The position numbers and the translations under genes were made by a program. A DNA stretch of 6,366 bases from Alkaliphilus sp. (GTDB lineage: Bacteria; Bacillota; Clostridia; Peptostreptococcales; Natronincolaceae). Position 1 is the first letter of the stretch. Every line of letters starts with the position of its first letter. Location: contig JALNXC010000074.1 of NCBI GenBank assembly GCA_023230535.1, forward strand, positions 1 to 6,366. Reading direction: 5' to 3'. Shown here piece by piece: positions 1 to 5,749 of this stretch. Below the pieces are notes generated by a model, which was given only the letters and a program-made list of their open reading frames with translations, did no database searches and was not told the DNA's origin.

Positions 1-235
1 AACTGATATTATACTATAGCATATATAAATAAAATGAGGGCAGTAGAAATGAACAAAATAGAAATAGATGCGAGAAGGATGAATTGTTCATTATCGGTGA
101 TTCATACTGAAAAAGCTTTAAGAAGATATAGATGAAGAAATTGTTACTGCAATTGTAAATAATAAGGTAGCAAAAGAAAATGTATTAAAACTTGCAAAAA
201 GTATGAACTTAGAAGTTGATATTAAACAAAATAGC
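1..235 (+). repeat. Direct repeat, left copy (yedF leader and 5' end)
   Basis: This segment matches 4655-4888 in the same orientation. The first 36 bases (1-36) are identical to 4655-4690. The remaining part, by my hand alignment, carries 29 substitutions and one inserted base over about 200 positions. The repeat starts at the first base of the window, so it may extend further left. Similarity stops soon after position 266, so only the first domain of yedF is covered. The two copies flank the ABC transporter operon. Confidence 0.9.
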
Positions 236-266
236 TGAACAGAAATCTTACTTGTTTATAAAAAAC
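49..266 (+). pseudogene. Decayed partial yedF copy (TusA-like domain only)
   Basis: This is a broken paralogue of the intact yedF at 4703. From ATG 49 it reads MNKIEIDARRMNCSLSVIHT, keeping the Cys of the TusA CPxP motif but changing both prolines to serine. An extra A at 121 shifts the frame, and translation then stops at TGA 133-135. Removing that base restores homology (EEIVTAIVNNKVAKENVLKL) up to position 235. There an extra T (236) creates a second TGA; skipping it gives a plausible domain end (SYLFIKN). The C-terminal DsrE-like domain is absent. A GAGGG ribosome binding site at 36-40 lies 8 bases before the start. Two frameshifts make a functional product unlikely. An alternative origin as a single-domain TusA gene is less likely, because the upstream DNA is identical to that of yedF. 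Confidence 0.85.
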
Positions 267-279
267 CGTAAAATATTAC

Positions 280-306
280 TTGAAATTCACAGTAAGATTA
301 TATTAT
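280..306 (+). promoter_or_regulatory. Candidate promoter for the ABC operon
   Basis: TTGAAA at 280-285 and TATTAT at 301-306 resemble -35 and -10 boxes, but the spacer is only 15 bases, shorter than the usual 17. The site lies about 55 bases before the first transporter gene. The region is AT-rich, so chance matches are likely, and transcription could also enter from the left. Confidence 0.3.
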
Positions 307-343
307 GGCTTAGGTGACCATTTAGTTAATATTTATATCAAAC

Positions 344-351
344 AAAGGAGG
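344..351 (+). promoter_or_regulatory. Ribosome binding site fixing a GTG start
   Basis: AAAGGAGG is a near-perfect Shine-Dalgarno sequence ending 10 bases before GTG 362. The next in-frame start, ATG 377, is 25 bases away and would shorten the basic n-region of the signal peptide (MNVKK). The ATG at 352 is in another frame. GTG 362 is therefore preferred. Confidence 0.8.
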
Positions 352-361
352 ATGAATTGTT

Positions 362-1471
362 GTGAATGTAAAAAAGATGGGAATTTTATTATTGGTGTTT
401 TTGCTCAGTGTTTCTATGGTTGCATGTAGAGAAAATCGTCAAGAAGAAACAATTACAGATGGAACGCAGGAGGATACAAATGGCATATATGAAGGGGAAG
501 GCTGGGCTTCAGAACACTACAATCCGGATACTATGATAGGTTTGGAGTTGAATATGTACGCAGTGACCGATATTGTGGAACCAATATTAAGGGAATTTGA
601 AGGAGACACCGGTATAATCATCAATCACTTGACCATGGGAAATGCAGAAATGCTACAAAGAATTGAGACCGAATTTGAAGCAGGGATAAACATGGCAGAC
701 CTTTGGTTTACAGGAGGAGCAGATACATTTATAGCTGGCTCCCAGAAAGGCCTTACTATTCCATACCTTTCACCAAGCGGAGAAGATATTCCATCAAACA
801 TGAAGGATGACAAGGGTCATTGGTATGGGACTTCATTGACAATTGTAAACTGGGTAGTAAATACAGATTTAATTAAAGAATTAGAACTTAAAATGCCAAG
901 AGTTTGGGATGATCTTCTTCAGGAAGGATTGAAAGGTGAAATATCAATGCCCGATCCTGCAACCTCAGGAACCGCATATAACACAATCAGTGCATTACTT
1001 GAAGTAAAAGGTGAGGAAGAAGGTTGGAAGTATCTTGAAGTGTTGAATAGCTACGTACCTTTCTATACTTCGCGAGGAGGTGCTCCTGCACAAAATGTAA
1101 TAACTGGCGAAGCAGTGGTGGGAATAAACCCAAGCGATGGGGATCTTGATTTTGAGATTGAAAATTCACATATAAAATTGGTATTTCCTGAAGACGGAAC
1201 CGGATGGTGGCCACAACCTGTTGCAATTGTAAATGGAACTCAGAACGAAGAAGCTGCCAAAGTCTTCATAGATTGGATTTTATCAGAAAGAGGAATGGAG
1301 TCAATTGCAAGAAACAGATATGCAGCAGTGGCGAAACCGGGTGTAGATGTTCCTGAAGGTATAATTGAAATAAATGACATTGAACTTTTTGAAACTGATT
1401 TTCAAGCAAATGCCGAAAGACGTGAAGGTATTTTGAAACAGTGGGAAGAGATGCTTCAAAGGGCAAAATAA
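362..1471 (+). CDS. ABC transporter solute-binding lipoprotein (AfuA/FbpA-like class)
   Basis: This is the extracytoplasmic substrate receptor of the importer encoded by the next two genes. The 369-residue precursor begins with a lipoprotein signal: basic MNVKK, a hydrophobic stretch at 6-21, and a lipobox ending in Cys22 (SMVAC), the expected lipid-anchoring residue. A polar linker (about 23-55) precedes the binding fold. Family-like features include PDPATSGTAY near 197-206, GGAPAQNVITGEAVVGIN at 239-256, and the C-terminal EEAAKVFIDWILSERG at 296-311. The length is normal for the class used for ferric iron, 2-aminoethylphosphonate or polyamines. In FbpA an adjacent tyrosine pair follows the 'GE..G..N' stretch; here the residues are NPSDGDLDF, so canonical ferric binding is not supported. 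It is the first gene of the operon and is followed by a stem-loop. The substrate is unknown. Confidence 0.9.
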   Translation: MNVKKMGILLLVFLLSVSMVACRENRQEETITDGTQEDTNGIYEGEGWASEHYNPDTMIGLELNMYAVTDIVEPILREFEGDTGIIINHLTMGNAEMLQRIETEFEAGINMADLWFTGGADTFIAGSQKGLTIPYLSPSGEDIPSNMKDDKGHWYGTSLTIVNWVVNTDLIKELELKMPRVWDDLLQEGLKGEISMPDPATSGTAYNTISALLEVKGEEEGWKYLEVLNSYVPFYTSRGGAPAQNVITGEAVVGINPSDGDLDFEIENSHIKLVFPEDGTGWWPQPVAIVNGTQNEEAAKVFIDWILSERGMESIARNRYAAVAKPGVDVPEGIIEINDIELFETDFQANAERREGILKQWEEMLQRAK

Positions 1472-1498
1472 GATCGCAAGATAAGAGTTTTAAGTCAT

Positions 1499-1527
1499 GA
1501 AAGGGTCAGATAGCATCTGATCCTTTT
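1499..1527 (+). terminator. Intercistronic stem-loop, likely attenuator
   Basis: AAGGGTCAGAT (1501-1511) pairs with ATCTGATCCTT (1515-1525) around a 3-base loop, with one G-U pair. The stem extends outward by A1500-T1526 and a G-U pair. A short TTTT run overlaps the 3' arm and the sequence then turns to CCTGCG. It lies between the binding-protein and permease genes. Such hairpins in ABC operons commonly allow partial termination or protect the upstream mRNA, so that more binding protein than permease is made. The weak T-tract suggests incomplete termination. Confidence 0.7.
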
Positions 1528-1556
1528 CCTGCGTGTTATAAAGGAGTGTAAATCCG

Positions 1557-3239
1557 GTGGAAAAGAAAAAACCTAAATTATTCATAATGATTATTTATGT
1601 ACTTCTAACCATTTCAATTCTATACTTTACATTTATACCGATTGTAAATGTCATTATCAATGGATTGTTCTTCGAAAGCCTGGCTCAGGATTATCTCAGG
1701 ATATTTGGAAAGATTTTAGAAGGCTTGAGGAATAGTTTTATCATATCAATACCTGTTACAATAATTGCAACGACTTTTGGGATAATTGCTTCTATAACTT
1801 TGTGGAGAGTGAAGTTTTTCGGACGGAGATTTATCCGGCTACTGGTTTTATTTCCTTTGATTAATCCTCCTTTTGTCGGAAGTGTGGCATTTATAATGTT
1901 ATTTGGTAAAAGGGGTTTGATTACTCATAAACTTTTGAATTTATCAATCAGTCCTTTTGGTGCTCATGGAGTTATTATAATGCAATCCTTGGGATTATCT
2001 ACATTGGCATATCTGATAATTTCCAGTTCTGTAAAAAAGATCAATTTGAATTATGAAAATGCTTCAAGAAATCTAGGTGCTTCTGAGCTCAAAACTTTTT
2101 TTTCTGTGACATTGCCTACAATGAAACCGGAAATAACGGTGGCTGCAATGTTGGTGTTTTTAGGCTCAATGTCTGATTTTGAAACTCCTTTGATTATTGG
2201 CGGACAGTTTCGTCCTCTTGCTTCAGAGCTCTATGTACAGATTACTGGCCGATTTGATATGAATATGGCAACAATCATGGGAGTTTTTTTGTTTATTCCA
2301 TGTTTTGCGGCTTTTATAATTCAAAAATACTTTTCTAGAAAGAATGTATATTATATGCAATGGCATGAGGGAGAAAACATTGAATATAGGAAGATGACAA
2401 ATACGGCAAGGATTTTATTAGTAGGTTCCACCTCTTTGTTTGCATTCTTTGTAGCCATAAAATATGGATTTATAGTAATTGGTGCATTTACAGAAAACTG
2501 GGGTCATAATTATAGTTTTACATTGCGCCATATACAATCCATAGTCGGAACAAATCTCACTCCATTTTATAATAGTCTGAAGCTTGCTTTTGGGGTGAGT
2601 ATATTATCTTCATTTTTAGGAGTTCTATTGGCATATATATTGAAATTTAGAAAAGTGCCTTTTGGCGAAAAGGTGGACTTTATAGCTTCACTTCCTGCTG
2701 CAGTACCGGGCATACTTCTTGGGATTGCATACTTAGTCACATTTAAATACCCTTTATTTGGAATTGGTCACTGGATTTTTCCCGGCATTGAACAGAGACC
2801 CTTCATTCTTTTGGGAACAGGGATAATAGTTTACATAATTTGCATTTACAGATATTTCTATGTAGGGCTTAAATCCGGTTATGCTTTCATTGAGAATATG
2901 GATCCCAATCTGGAATCTGCCTCTAATAATCTGGGAGCAGGGGATGATAGGACATTCATACAGGTAATATTCCCAATCTTAAGGCCAGCCTTTGGAATGG
3001 CATTTGTAAGGAATTTCACATCTACCATGACTACACTTGGAGCAATTATATTTCTTTTATTACCGACAAATCGAGTTGCTGTACAACAGGTATTTCAGGT
3101 TCTTAGAAGTAGTACGATTGGGGCAGGAGCTGCAATGGGGTTACTCCTTTCTTTTATTTCCCTAGCCTCTTTGTTAACCTTCCAATTATTTCTCAATCAT
3201 AAAAAAATACATCAATGGCTCAAGGAGGCAATAAAATGA
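1557..3239 (+). CDS. ABC transporter permease, fused two-domain (FbpB/ThiP-like)
   Basis: This 560-residue inner-membrane protein forms the translocation pore. It carries two permease domains in one chain, so a single copy can replace a dimer of separate permeases. Hydrophobic segments occur throughout (for example about 9-35, 58-82, 91-117, 137-157, 194-212, 238-255, 286-311, 341-362, 377-395, 417-432, 492-503, 522-546). Each half has an EAA-type cytoplasmic loop that contacts the ATPase: ENASRNLGASELKTFFSVTL near 167-186 and LESASNNLGAGDDRTFIQVI near 452-471. The GTG start at 1557 is chosen because AAGGAG at 1541-1546 lies 10 bases upstream and MEKKKPKLF is a suitable cytoplasmic N-terminus. 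The gene overlaps the ATPase gene by four bases. Full-length fused permeases of this kind occur with iron, thiamine and phosphonate systems, so the fold does not settle the substrate. Confidence 0.92.
   Translation: MEKKKPKLFIMIIYVLLTISILYFTFIPIVNVIINGLFFESLAQDYLRIFGKILEGLRNSFIISIPVTIIATTFGIIASITLWRVKFFGRRFIRLLVLFPLINPPFVGSVAFIMLFGKRGLITHKLLNLSISPFGAHGVIIMQSLGLSTLAYLIISSSVKKINLNYENASRNLGASELKTFFSVTLPTMKPEITVAAMLVFLGSMSDFETPLIIGGQFRPLASELYVQITGRFDMNMATIMGVFLFIPCFAAFIIQKYFSRKNVYYMQWHEGENIEYRKMTNTARILLVGSTSLFAFFVAIKYGFIVIGAFTENWGHNYSFTLRHIQSIVGTNLTPFYNSLKLAFGVSILSSFLGVLLAYILKFRKVPFGEKVDFIASLPAAVPGILLGIAYLVTFKYPLFGIGHWIFPGIEQRPFILLGTGIIVYIICIYRYFYVGLKSGYAFIENMDPNLESASNNLGAGDDRTFIQVIFPILRPAFGMAFVRNFTSTMTTLGAIIFLLLPTNRVAVQQVFQVLRSSTIGAGAAMGLLLSFISLASLLTFQLFLNHKKIHQWLKEAIK
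3222..3228 (+). promoter_or_regulatory. Ribosome binding site fixing the ATPase start
   Basis: AAGGAGG lies inside the end of the permease gene, 7 bases before ATG 3236. An in-frame ATG at 3215 lies upstream of this site and has no such signal, so 3236 is the start. That ATG overlaps the permease TGA as ATGA, which suggests translational coupling. Confidence 0.88.
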
Positions 3240-4324
3240 GAATAACCATAGATAATTTAATACATAAGTATATTGATTTTGTGTCTTTGAACAATATAAA
3301 CTTGGAGGTTAGAGAAGGTGAGTTAATTGCCCTTCTTGGGCCTTCAGGGTGTGGGAAGACAACTCTATTAAAAGCAATAGCAGGTCTAACGGATGTATAT
3401 AGTGGAAAAATCCTATTAGGCGATACTGAAATCACTAATCTTGCACCTCAGCAACGTAAGATAGCATTAGTTTTTCAGAACTATGCTTTATTTCCGCATA
3501 TGACAGTAGCTGAAAACATTGAATATGGTTTGAAGGTCAAGAAAGTTAAGAAGGATGCACGGGAAATAAAGGTGAACGAAGTATTGGAAATTGTTAAATT
3601 AGAAGGCTATGGAGAACGTAAAATCCATGAATTAAGCGGAGGCCAGCAACAACGAGTGGCATTGGCAAGAGCATTGGTAATTGAACCACAGGTGTTGTTG
3701 TTTGATGAACCATTGAGTAATCTTGATGAAAAACTTCGTGTAACTATGAGGGAAGAAATCAGGCGCATCCAAAAGAAATTAGGAATAACAAGCGTATATG
3801 TAACTCATGATCAGGAGGAAGCCATGGCAATTGCAGATCGCATAGCTGTTATGAAAGATGGCGTCATTCTTCAAGTTTCACCTTCCGCAGAAGCCTACTC
3901 CCATCCCGAAAATGAATTTGTGGCAAGATTTATGGGGATAGTAAATATTCTGCCTTATGAACTTATTAAAGTTGAAGAAAAAGTATTAAAATTGAGAGTT
4001 TTCAATGAAGAAGTTAGTGTTGAATCGGATAATGGATTCTTAGATTATAAAGATGCTATCGATATCGATGAAACAAAATTTACCGATCAATATAGCCTGA
4101 TGATCAGACCGGAAAACATAGAATTCACGGGTGATGCTGGGTTATATGGAACGATCAGGTGGGTTGAGTATCTAGGTTCTATAATTAAATATGTGATATC
4201 AATAAAGTCTCACGAATTTATAATTGTTGATGTAAACAGAGGGGGTGAAATTTTAAAAGAAGGAGACTATATTGGTATCAAGTTTAATTGGAAAAAAGCT
4301 AAATTTTTAACGCGGTTGCAGTAG
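3236..4324 (+). CDS. ABC transporter ATP-binding protein (FbpC/PotA-like)
   Basis: This 362-residue cytoplasmic ATPase drives import by the preceding permease. Residues counted from MRITID: Walker A GPSGCGKTT at 35-43, Q-loop Gln81 in FQNYALFPH, signature LSGGQ at 133-137, Walker B VLLFDEP at 153-159 with catalytic Glu158, D-loop SNLD at 161-164 and switch His191. All key nucleotide-binding residues are present. The part after about residue 235 is an accessory domain; its end (about 285-355, starting near MIRPENIEF) looks like the TOBE domain of the polyamine/iron/phosphonate/maltose importer class. It is the last gene of the operon and is translationally coupled to the permease. Length and motif order are normal. 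The family assignment is secure; the substrate is not. Confidence 0.95.
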   Translation: MRITIDNLIHKYIDFVSLNNINLEVREGELIALLGPSGCGKTTLLKAIAGLTDVYSGKILLGDTEITNLAPQQRKIALVFQNYALFPHMTVAENIEYGLKVKKVKKDAREIKVNEVLEIVKLEGYGERKIHELSGGQQQRVALARALVIEPQVLLFDEPLSNLDEKLRVTMREEIRRIQKKLGITSVYVTHDQEEAMAIADRIAVMKDGVILQVSPSAEAYSHPENEFVARFMGIVNILPYELIKVEEKVLKLRVFNEEVSVESDNGFLDYKDAIDIDETKFTDQYSLMIRPENIEFTGDAGLYGTIRWVEYLGSIIKYVISIKSHEFIIVDVNRGGEILKEGDYIGIKFNWKKAKFLTRLQ

Positions 4325-4464
4325 TCCAACTTAAATCACTTTATTGAAACCTAGAAGAATTTCCGATGAATCAAAGGAAATAAAATGAGCTGAAACAGAA
4401 TTAATTAAGCCCCGTATATCATCCGTCGTATCCTTGCTTTTAAAGGACAAAGACCGGTGTTTAA

Positions 4465-4493
4465 TTGACCGAATATCAGTTTTTAACTATAGA
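4465..4493 (+). promoter_or_regulatory. Candidate sigma-A-type promoter upstream of yedF
   Basis: TTGACC (4465-4470, five of six consensus bases) and TATAGA (4488-4493, four of six) are separated by exactly 17 bases. Transcription would begin near 4500 and give yedF a leader of about 200 bases, which would include the possible small ORF at 4618. This is the best-spaced promoter match seen in the region. Confidence 0.5.
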
Positions 4494-4617
4494 TAAAAAC
4501 AATACTAAGGGACATACTGATTAGTATATACAATTGGAAGGCGTTTATTTATAGTGATAAAATTTAATCAGAGTTATCGAAGAAAAAGAAGGCGAAAGTA
4601 TAACGGAGTCAAATGTT

Positions 4618-4686
4618 ATGGGAAAAGTACTTATAAAAAAACAAAAAGTAGGAGAACTGATATTATACTATAGCATATATAAATAA
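4618..4686 (+). CDS. Possible 22-residue leader ORF before yedF
   Basis: ATG 4618 is preceded by GGAG at 4605-4608, spaced 9 bases, and encodes MGKVLIKKQKVGELILYYSI followed by YK and TAA. The stop lies 16 bases before the yedF start, so coupling is possible. The last codons fall in the 36-base block that is identical in the left repeat copy. The frame is open back to 4561, so it could instead be the tail of a decayed longer gene. I recognise no family, and an ORF this short is common by chance in AT-rich DNA. Confidence 0.25.
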   Translation: MGKVLIKKQKVGELILYYSIYK

Positions 4687-4888
4687 AATGGGGGCAGCGG
4701 AAATGAACAAAAAAGAAATAGATGCGAGAGGTATGGATTGTCCGTTACCGGTGATCCATACTAAAAAAGCTTTAGAGGATATGGAGGAAGGAATTGTTAC
4801 CACAATTGTAGCTGGTGAAGTAGCAAAAGAGAATGTATTAAAACTTGTAAAAAGTATGGGCTTAGGAGTTGATATTAAACAAAATAGC
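4655..4888 (+). repeat. Direct repeat, right copy (yedF leader and 5' end)
   Basis: This is the counterpart of 1-235, in the same orientation and about 4.65 kb away. It covers 48 bases upstream of the yedF start and codons 1-62. Here the reading frame is intact. The base differences between copies are mostly G or C here versus A or T in the left copy. Confidence 0.9.
4690..4694 (+). promoter_or_regulatory. Ribosome binding site fixing the yedF start
   Basis: GGGGG lies 8 bases before ATG 4703; the left copy has GAGGG at the same spacing. The upstream in-frame ATG at 4688 overlaps this site and is preceded only by AT-rich sequence without a Shine-Dalgarno match. The start at 4703 also gives the usual family N-terminus, a few residues before the D-x-RG motif. 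Confidence 0.65.
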
Positions 4889-5317
4889 CAAGGAGATTAC
4901 TATATTTATATATCTAAAGAGAAACAAGCGGAAACAGTAGGTTCGGAAGCTTCGAGCCTCCAATGTGATGCAGATAATAAGAGAGATTTTCTTATTTTAA
5001 TAAGCAATGATAAATTAGGTGGGGGCTCCGATGAATTAGGTGCCGTGTTAATGAGTGGTTATTTATATGCATTAACGGAAGTCTCATCGTACCCTTCAAG
5101 CATAATATTTCTGAATGGGGGCGTGAAACTGACCGTAGAGGGTTCACAGGTATTAGAAGCTATCAGAATATTAGAATCTGAGGGTGTAGAAATTTTATCC
5201 TGTGGAACATGTTTAAATTACTTTGAATTAGAGGACAAGTTGGCGGTCGGTACCGCAAGTAATATGTTTACTATAGCTGAAAAACTAAATGAAGCCGGCA
5301 ATACAATCACTCTCTAG
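4703..5317 (+). CDS. yedF: Selenium metabolism protein YedF (TusA-like + DsrE-like)
   Basis: This 204-residue cytoplasmic protein has two domains. Residues 1-71 are a TusA/SirA-like sulfur-carrier domain with DARGMDCPLPVIHTKKAL; Cys13 in CPLP is the expected persulfide- or selenide-carrying residue. Residues about 95-204 form a DsrE-like domain beginning RDFLILISNDKLGGGSDELG and containing CGTC (Cys167, Cys170), a thioredoxin-like redox motif. The roughly 200-residue length and this order match the YedF family, described as occurring in genomes that use selenium; the precise reaction is not established. ATG 4703 is preferred over 4688 on ribosome-site grounds. It lies downstream of the ABC operon with its own candidate promoter, and its 5' part is duplicated at the left end of the window. 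No TGA occurs in frame, so this copy is not itself a selenoprotein. Confidence 0.9.
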   Translation: MNKKEIDARGMDCPLPVIHTKKALEDMEEGIVTTIVAGEVAKENVLKLVKSMGLGVDIKQNSQGDYYIYISKEKQAETVGSEASSLQCDADNKRDFLILISNDKLGGGSDELGAVLMSGYLYALTEVSSYPSSIIFLNGGVKLTVEGSQVLEAIRILESEGVEILSCGTCLNYFELEDKLAVGTASNMFTIAEKLNEAGNTITL

Positions 5318-5349
5318 TTGAGAAATATACCTATTTATTGCTTTTCAGG

Positions 5350-5392
5350 GGCCGGGAAATTTATAATTTTTATGTAAAAGGATAGACCGGCC
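5350..5392 (+). terminator. Possible weak terminator after yedF
   Basis: GGCCGG (5350-5355) and CCGGCC (5387-5392) are perfect inverted repeats around a 31-base AT-rich loop, which contains a small AAATT/AATTT hairpin. ACTTTTCG follows. The position, 33 bases after the yedF stop, suits a terminator, but the loop is long and the T-run is short. It may instead be another structural element. Confidence 0.3.
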
Positions 5393-5397
5393 ACTTT

Positions 5398-5425
5398 TCG
5401 ACATAATTTATTATAATATTATAAT
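5398..5425 (+). promoter_or_regulatory. Candidate promoter overlapping the AT palindrome
   Basis: TCGACA (5398-5403, five of six -35 bases) and TATAAT (5420-5425, perfect -10) are separated by 16 bases. The -10 lies in the right arm of the palindrome at 5407-5428. It would drive the broken reading frames downstream (5516-6034). Because the palindrome contains TATAAT twice on each strand, the exact -10 is uncertain. Confidence 0.45.
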
Positions 5426-5428
5426 AAA
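5407..5428. promoter_or_regulatory. 22-base perfect AT palindrome, possible operator
   Basis: The half-site TTTATTATAAT is followed directly by its exact reverse complement. The core, TTATAAT joined to ATTATAA, equals the two arms of a PerR-type box (TTATAAT-N-ATTATAA) but lacks the central base. As it covers a promoter -10, a repressor site is plausible. AT-only palindromes also arise easily in AT-rich intergenic DNA, and a transcribed copy could form a hairpin instead. Confidence 0.4.
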
Positions 5429-5465
5429 CGGTGTGAAGCAGATAGCCGATTTCTCGCGCAGGTGA

Positions 5466-5487
5466 AGAGTTGATGGACATTAACTCT
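5466..5487 (+). other. Small hairpin in the leader of the broken locus
   Basis: AGAGTTGAT (5466-5474) pairs with ATTAACTCT (5479-5487) around a GGAC loop, with one G-U pair. There is no T-tract, so it is not a terminator. It lies in the presumed untranslated leader downstream of the palindromic promoter candidate. Confidence 0.3.
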
Positions 5488-5515
5488 GATACTAAAAACA
5501 AGGAACGATATAAAC

Positions 5516-5749
5516 ATTAAGTGTATTTTTTGTACTTCCGAAGTACCTACGGAAAATGAACTTGATCAATCAAATGCGGCATTGGAGAAATTATCAAAAT
5601 TAGTAAAGTTTGTGGATTCACCTGAAAAATCTTGGTATAGTATGAGGGAGAAGGACATATTAATCCAAAGGGATGTTTCTAACATGAAAGAAATTGTACC
5701 CTTGTCGTCCATCTCTAACGTGGTTAGAGGATTGTCATCTATACGGTAA
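5516..5749 (+). pseudogene. Unrecognised open fragment without a normal start
   Basis: This frame is open from 5474 to the TAA at 5747-5749. It reads KCIFCTSEVPTENELDQSNA from codon 5519, then a polar stretch ending VVRGLSSIR. The opening CIFC is a Cys-x-x-Cys pair of the kind seen at the start of zinc-ribbon segments, but a second pair is missing. No ATG, GTG or TTG with a ribosome site lies at the beginning; an ATT at 5516 follows AAGGAAC (5500-5506), and in-frame TTG 5582 has no ribosome site. The composition looks protein-like and the frame is the same as that of the next fragment, separated only by the TAA. I read it as a gene remnant, but a chance ORF cannot be excluded. The hairpin GTACTT/AAGTAC at 5532-5546 lies near its start. 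Confidence 0.4.

Larger units (their letters stand above)
4325..4702. other. Intergenic region between ABC operon and yedF
   Basis: This stretch of about 380 bases has no convincing gene. It contains a good promoter candidate (4465-4493), a possible 22-codon ORF (4618-4686) and the right copy of the direct repeat from 4655. Small imperfect hairpins occur (ATACT/AGTAT at about 4513-4526; TCCTT/AAGGA near 4431-4446), but none has a T-tract, so no clear terminator follows the ABC operon. The + frame at 4335-4493 is open apart from one TGA at 4386-4388 and may be a gene relic or chance. Confidence 0.6.
5318..5515. other. Non-coding region downstream of yedF
   Basis: No ORF of useful length is seen here. 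The stretch holds a GGCCGG/CCGGCC inverted repeat (5350-5392), a 22-base AT palindrome overlapping a promoter candidate (5398-5428) and a small hairpin (5466-5487). Between about 5429 and 5470 the base composition is noticeably richer in G and C than its surroundings, without a recognisable gene. Confidence 0.6.

Noticed and set aside
133..238. In-frame TGA codons in the left yedF copy as selenocysteine codons
   Set aside because: The TGA at 133 arises only after the one-base insertion at 121, and the TGA at 236 coincides with a second inserted base. Neither aligns with a Cys in the intact protein.
625..1466. Minus-strand ORFs of 60-80 codons inside the binding-protein gene
   Set aside because: They are antisense to a clearly conserved coding frame, have no family features, and no clear ribosome sites were seen.
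3215..3235. ATG 3215 as the ATPase start
   Set aside because: The strong AAGGAGG lies downstream of it and serves ATG 3236, where MRITID is the usual kind of N-terminus for this family.
3220..3435. Minus-strand ORF over the start of the ATPase gene
   Set aside because: It is antisense to the Walker A region and is a by-product of that conserved frame.
4688..4702. ATG 4688 as the yedF start
   Set aside because: It has no Shine-Dalgarno match upstream and overlaps the GGGGG that serves ATG 4703. The family N-terminus fits 4703.
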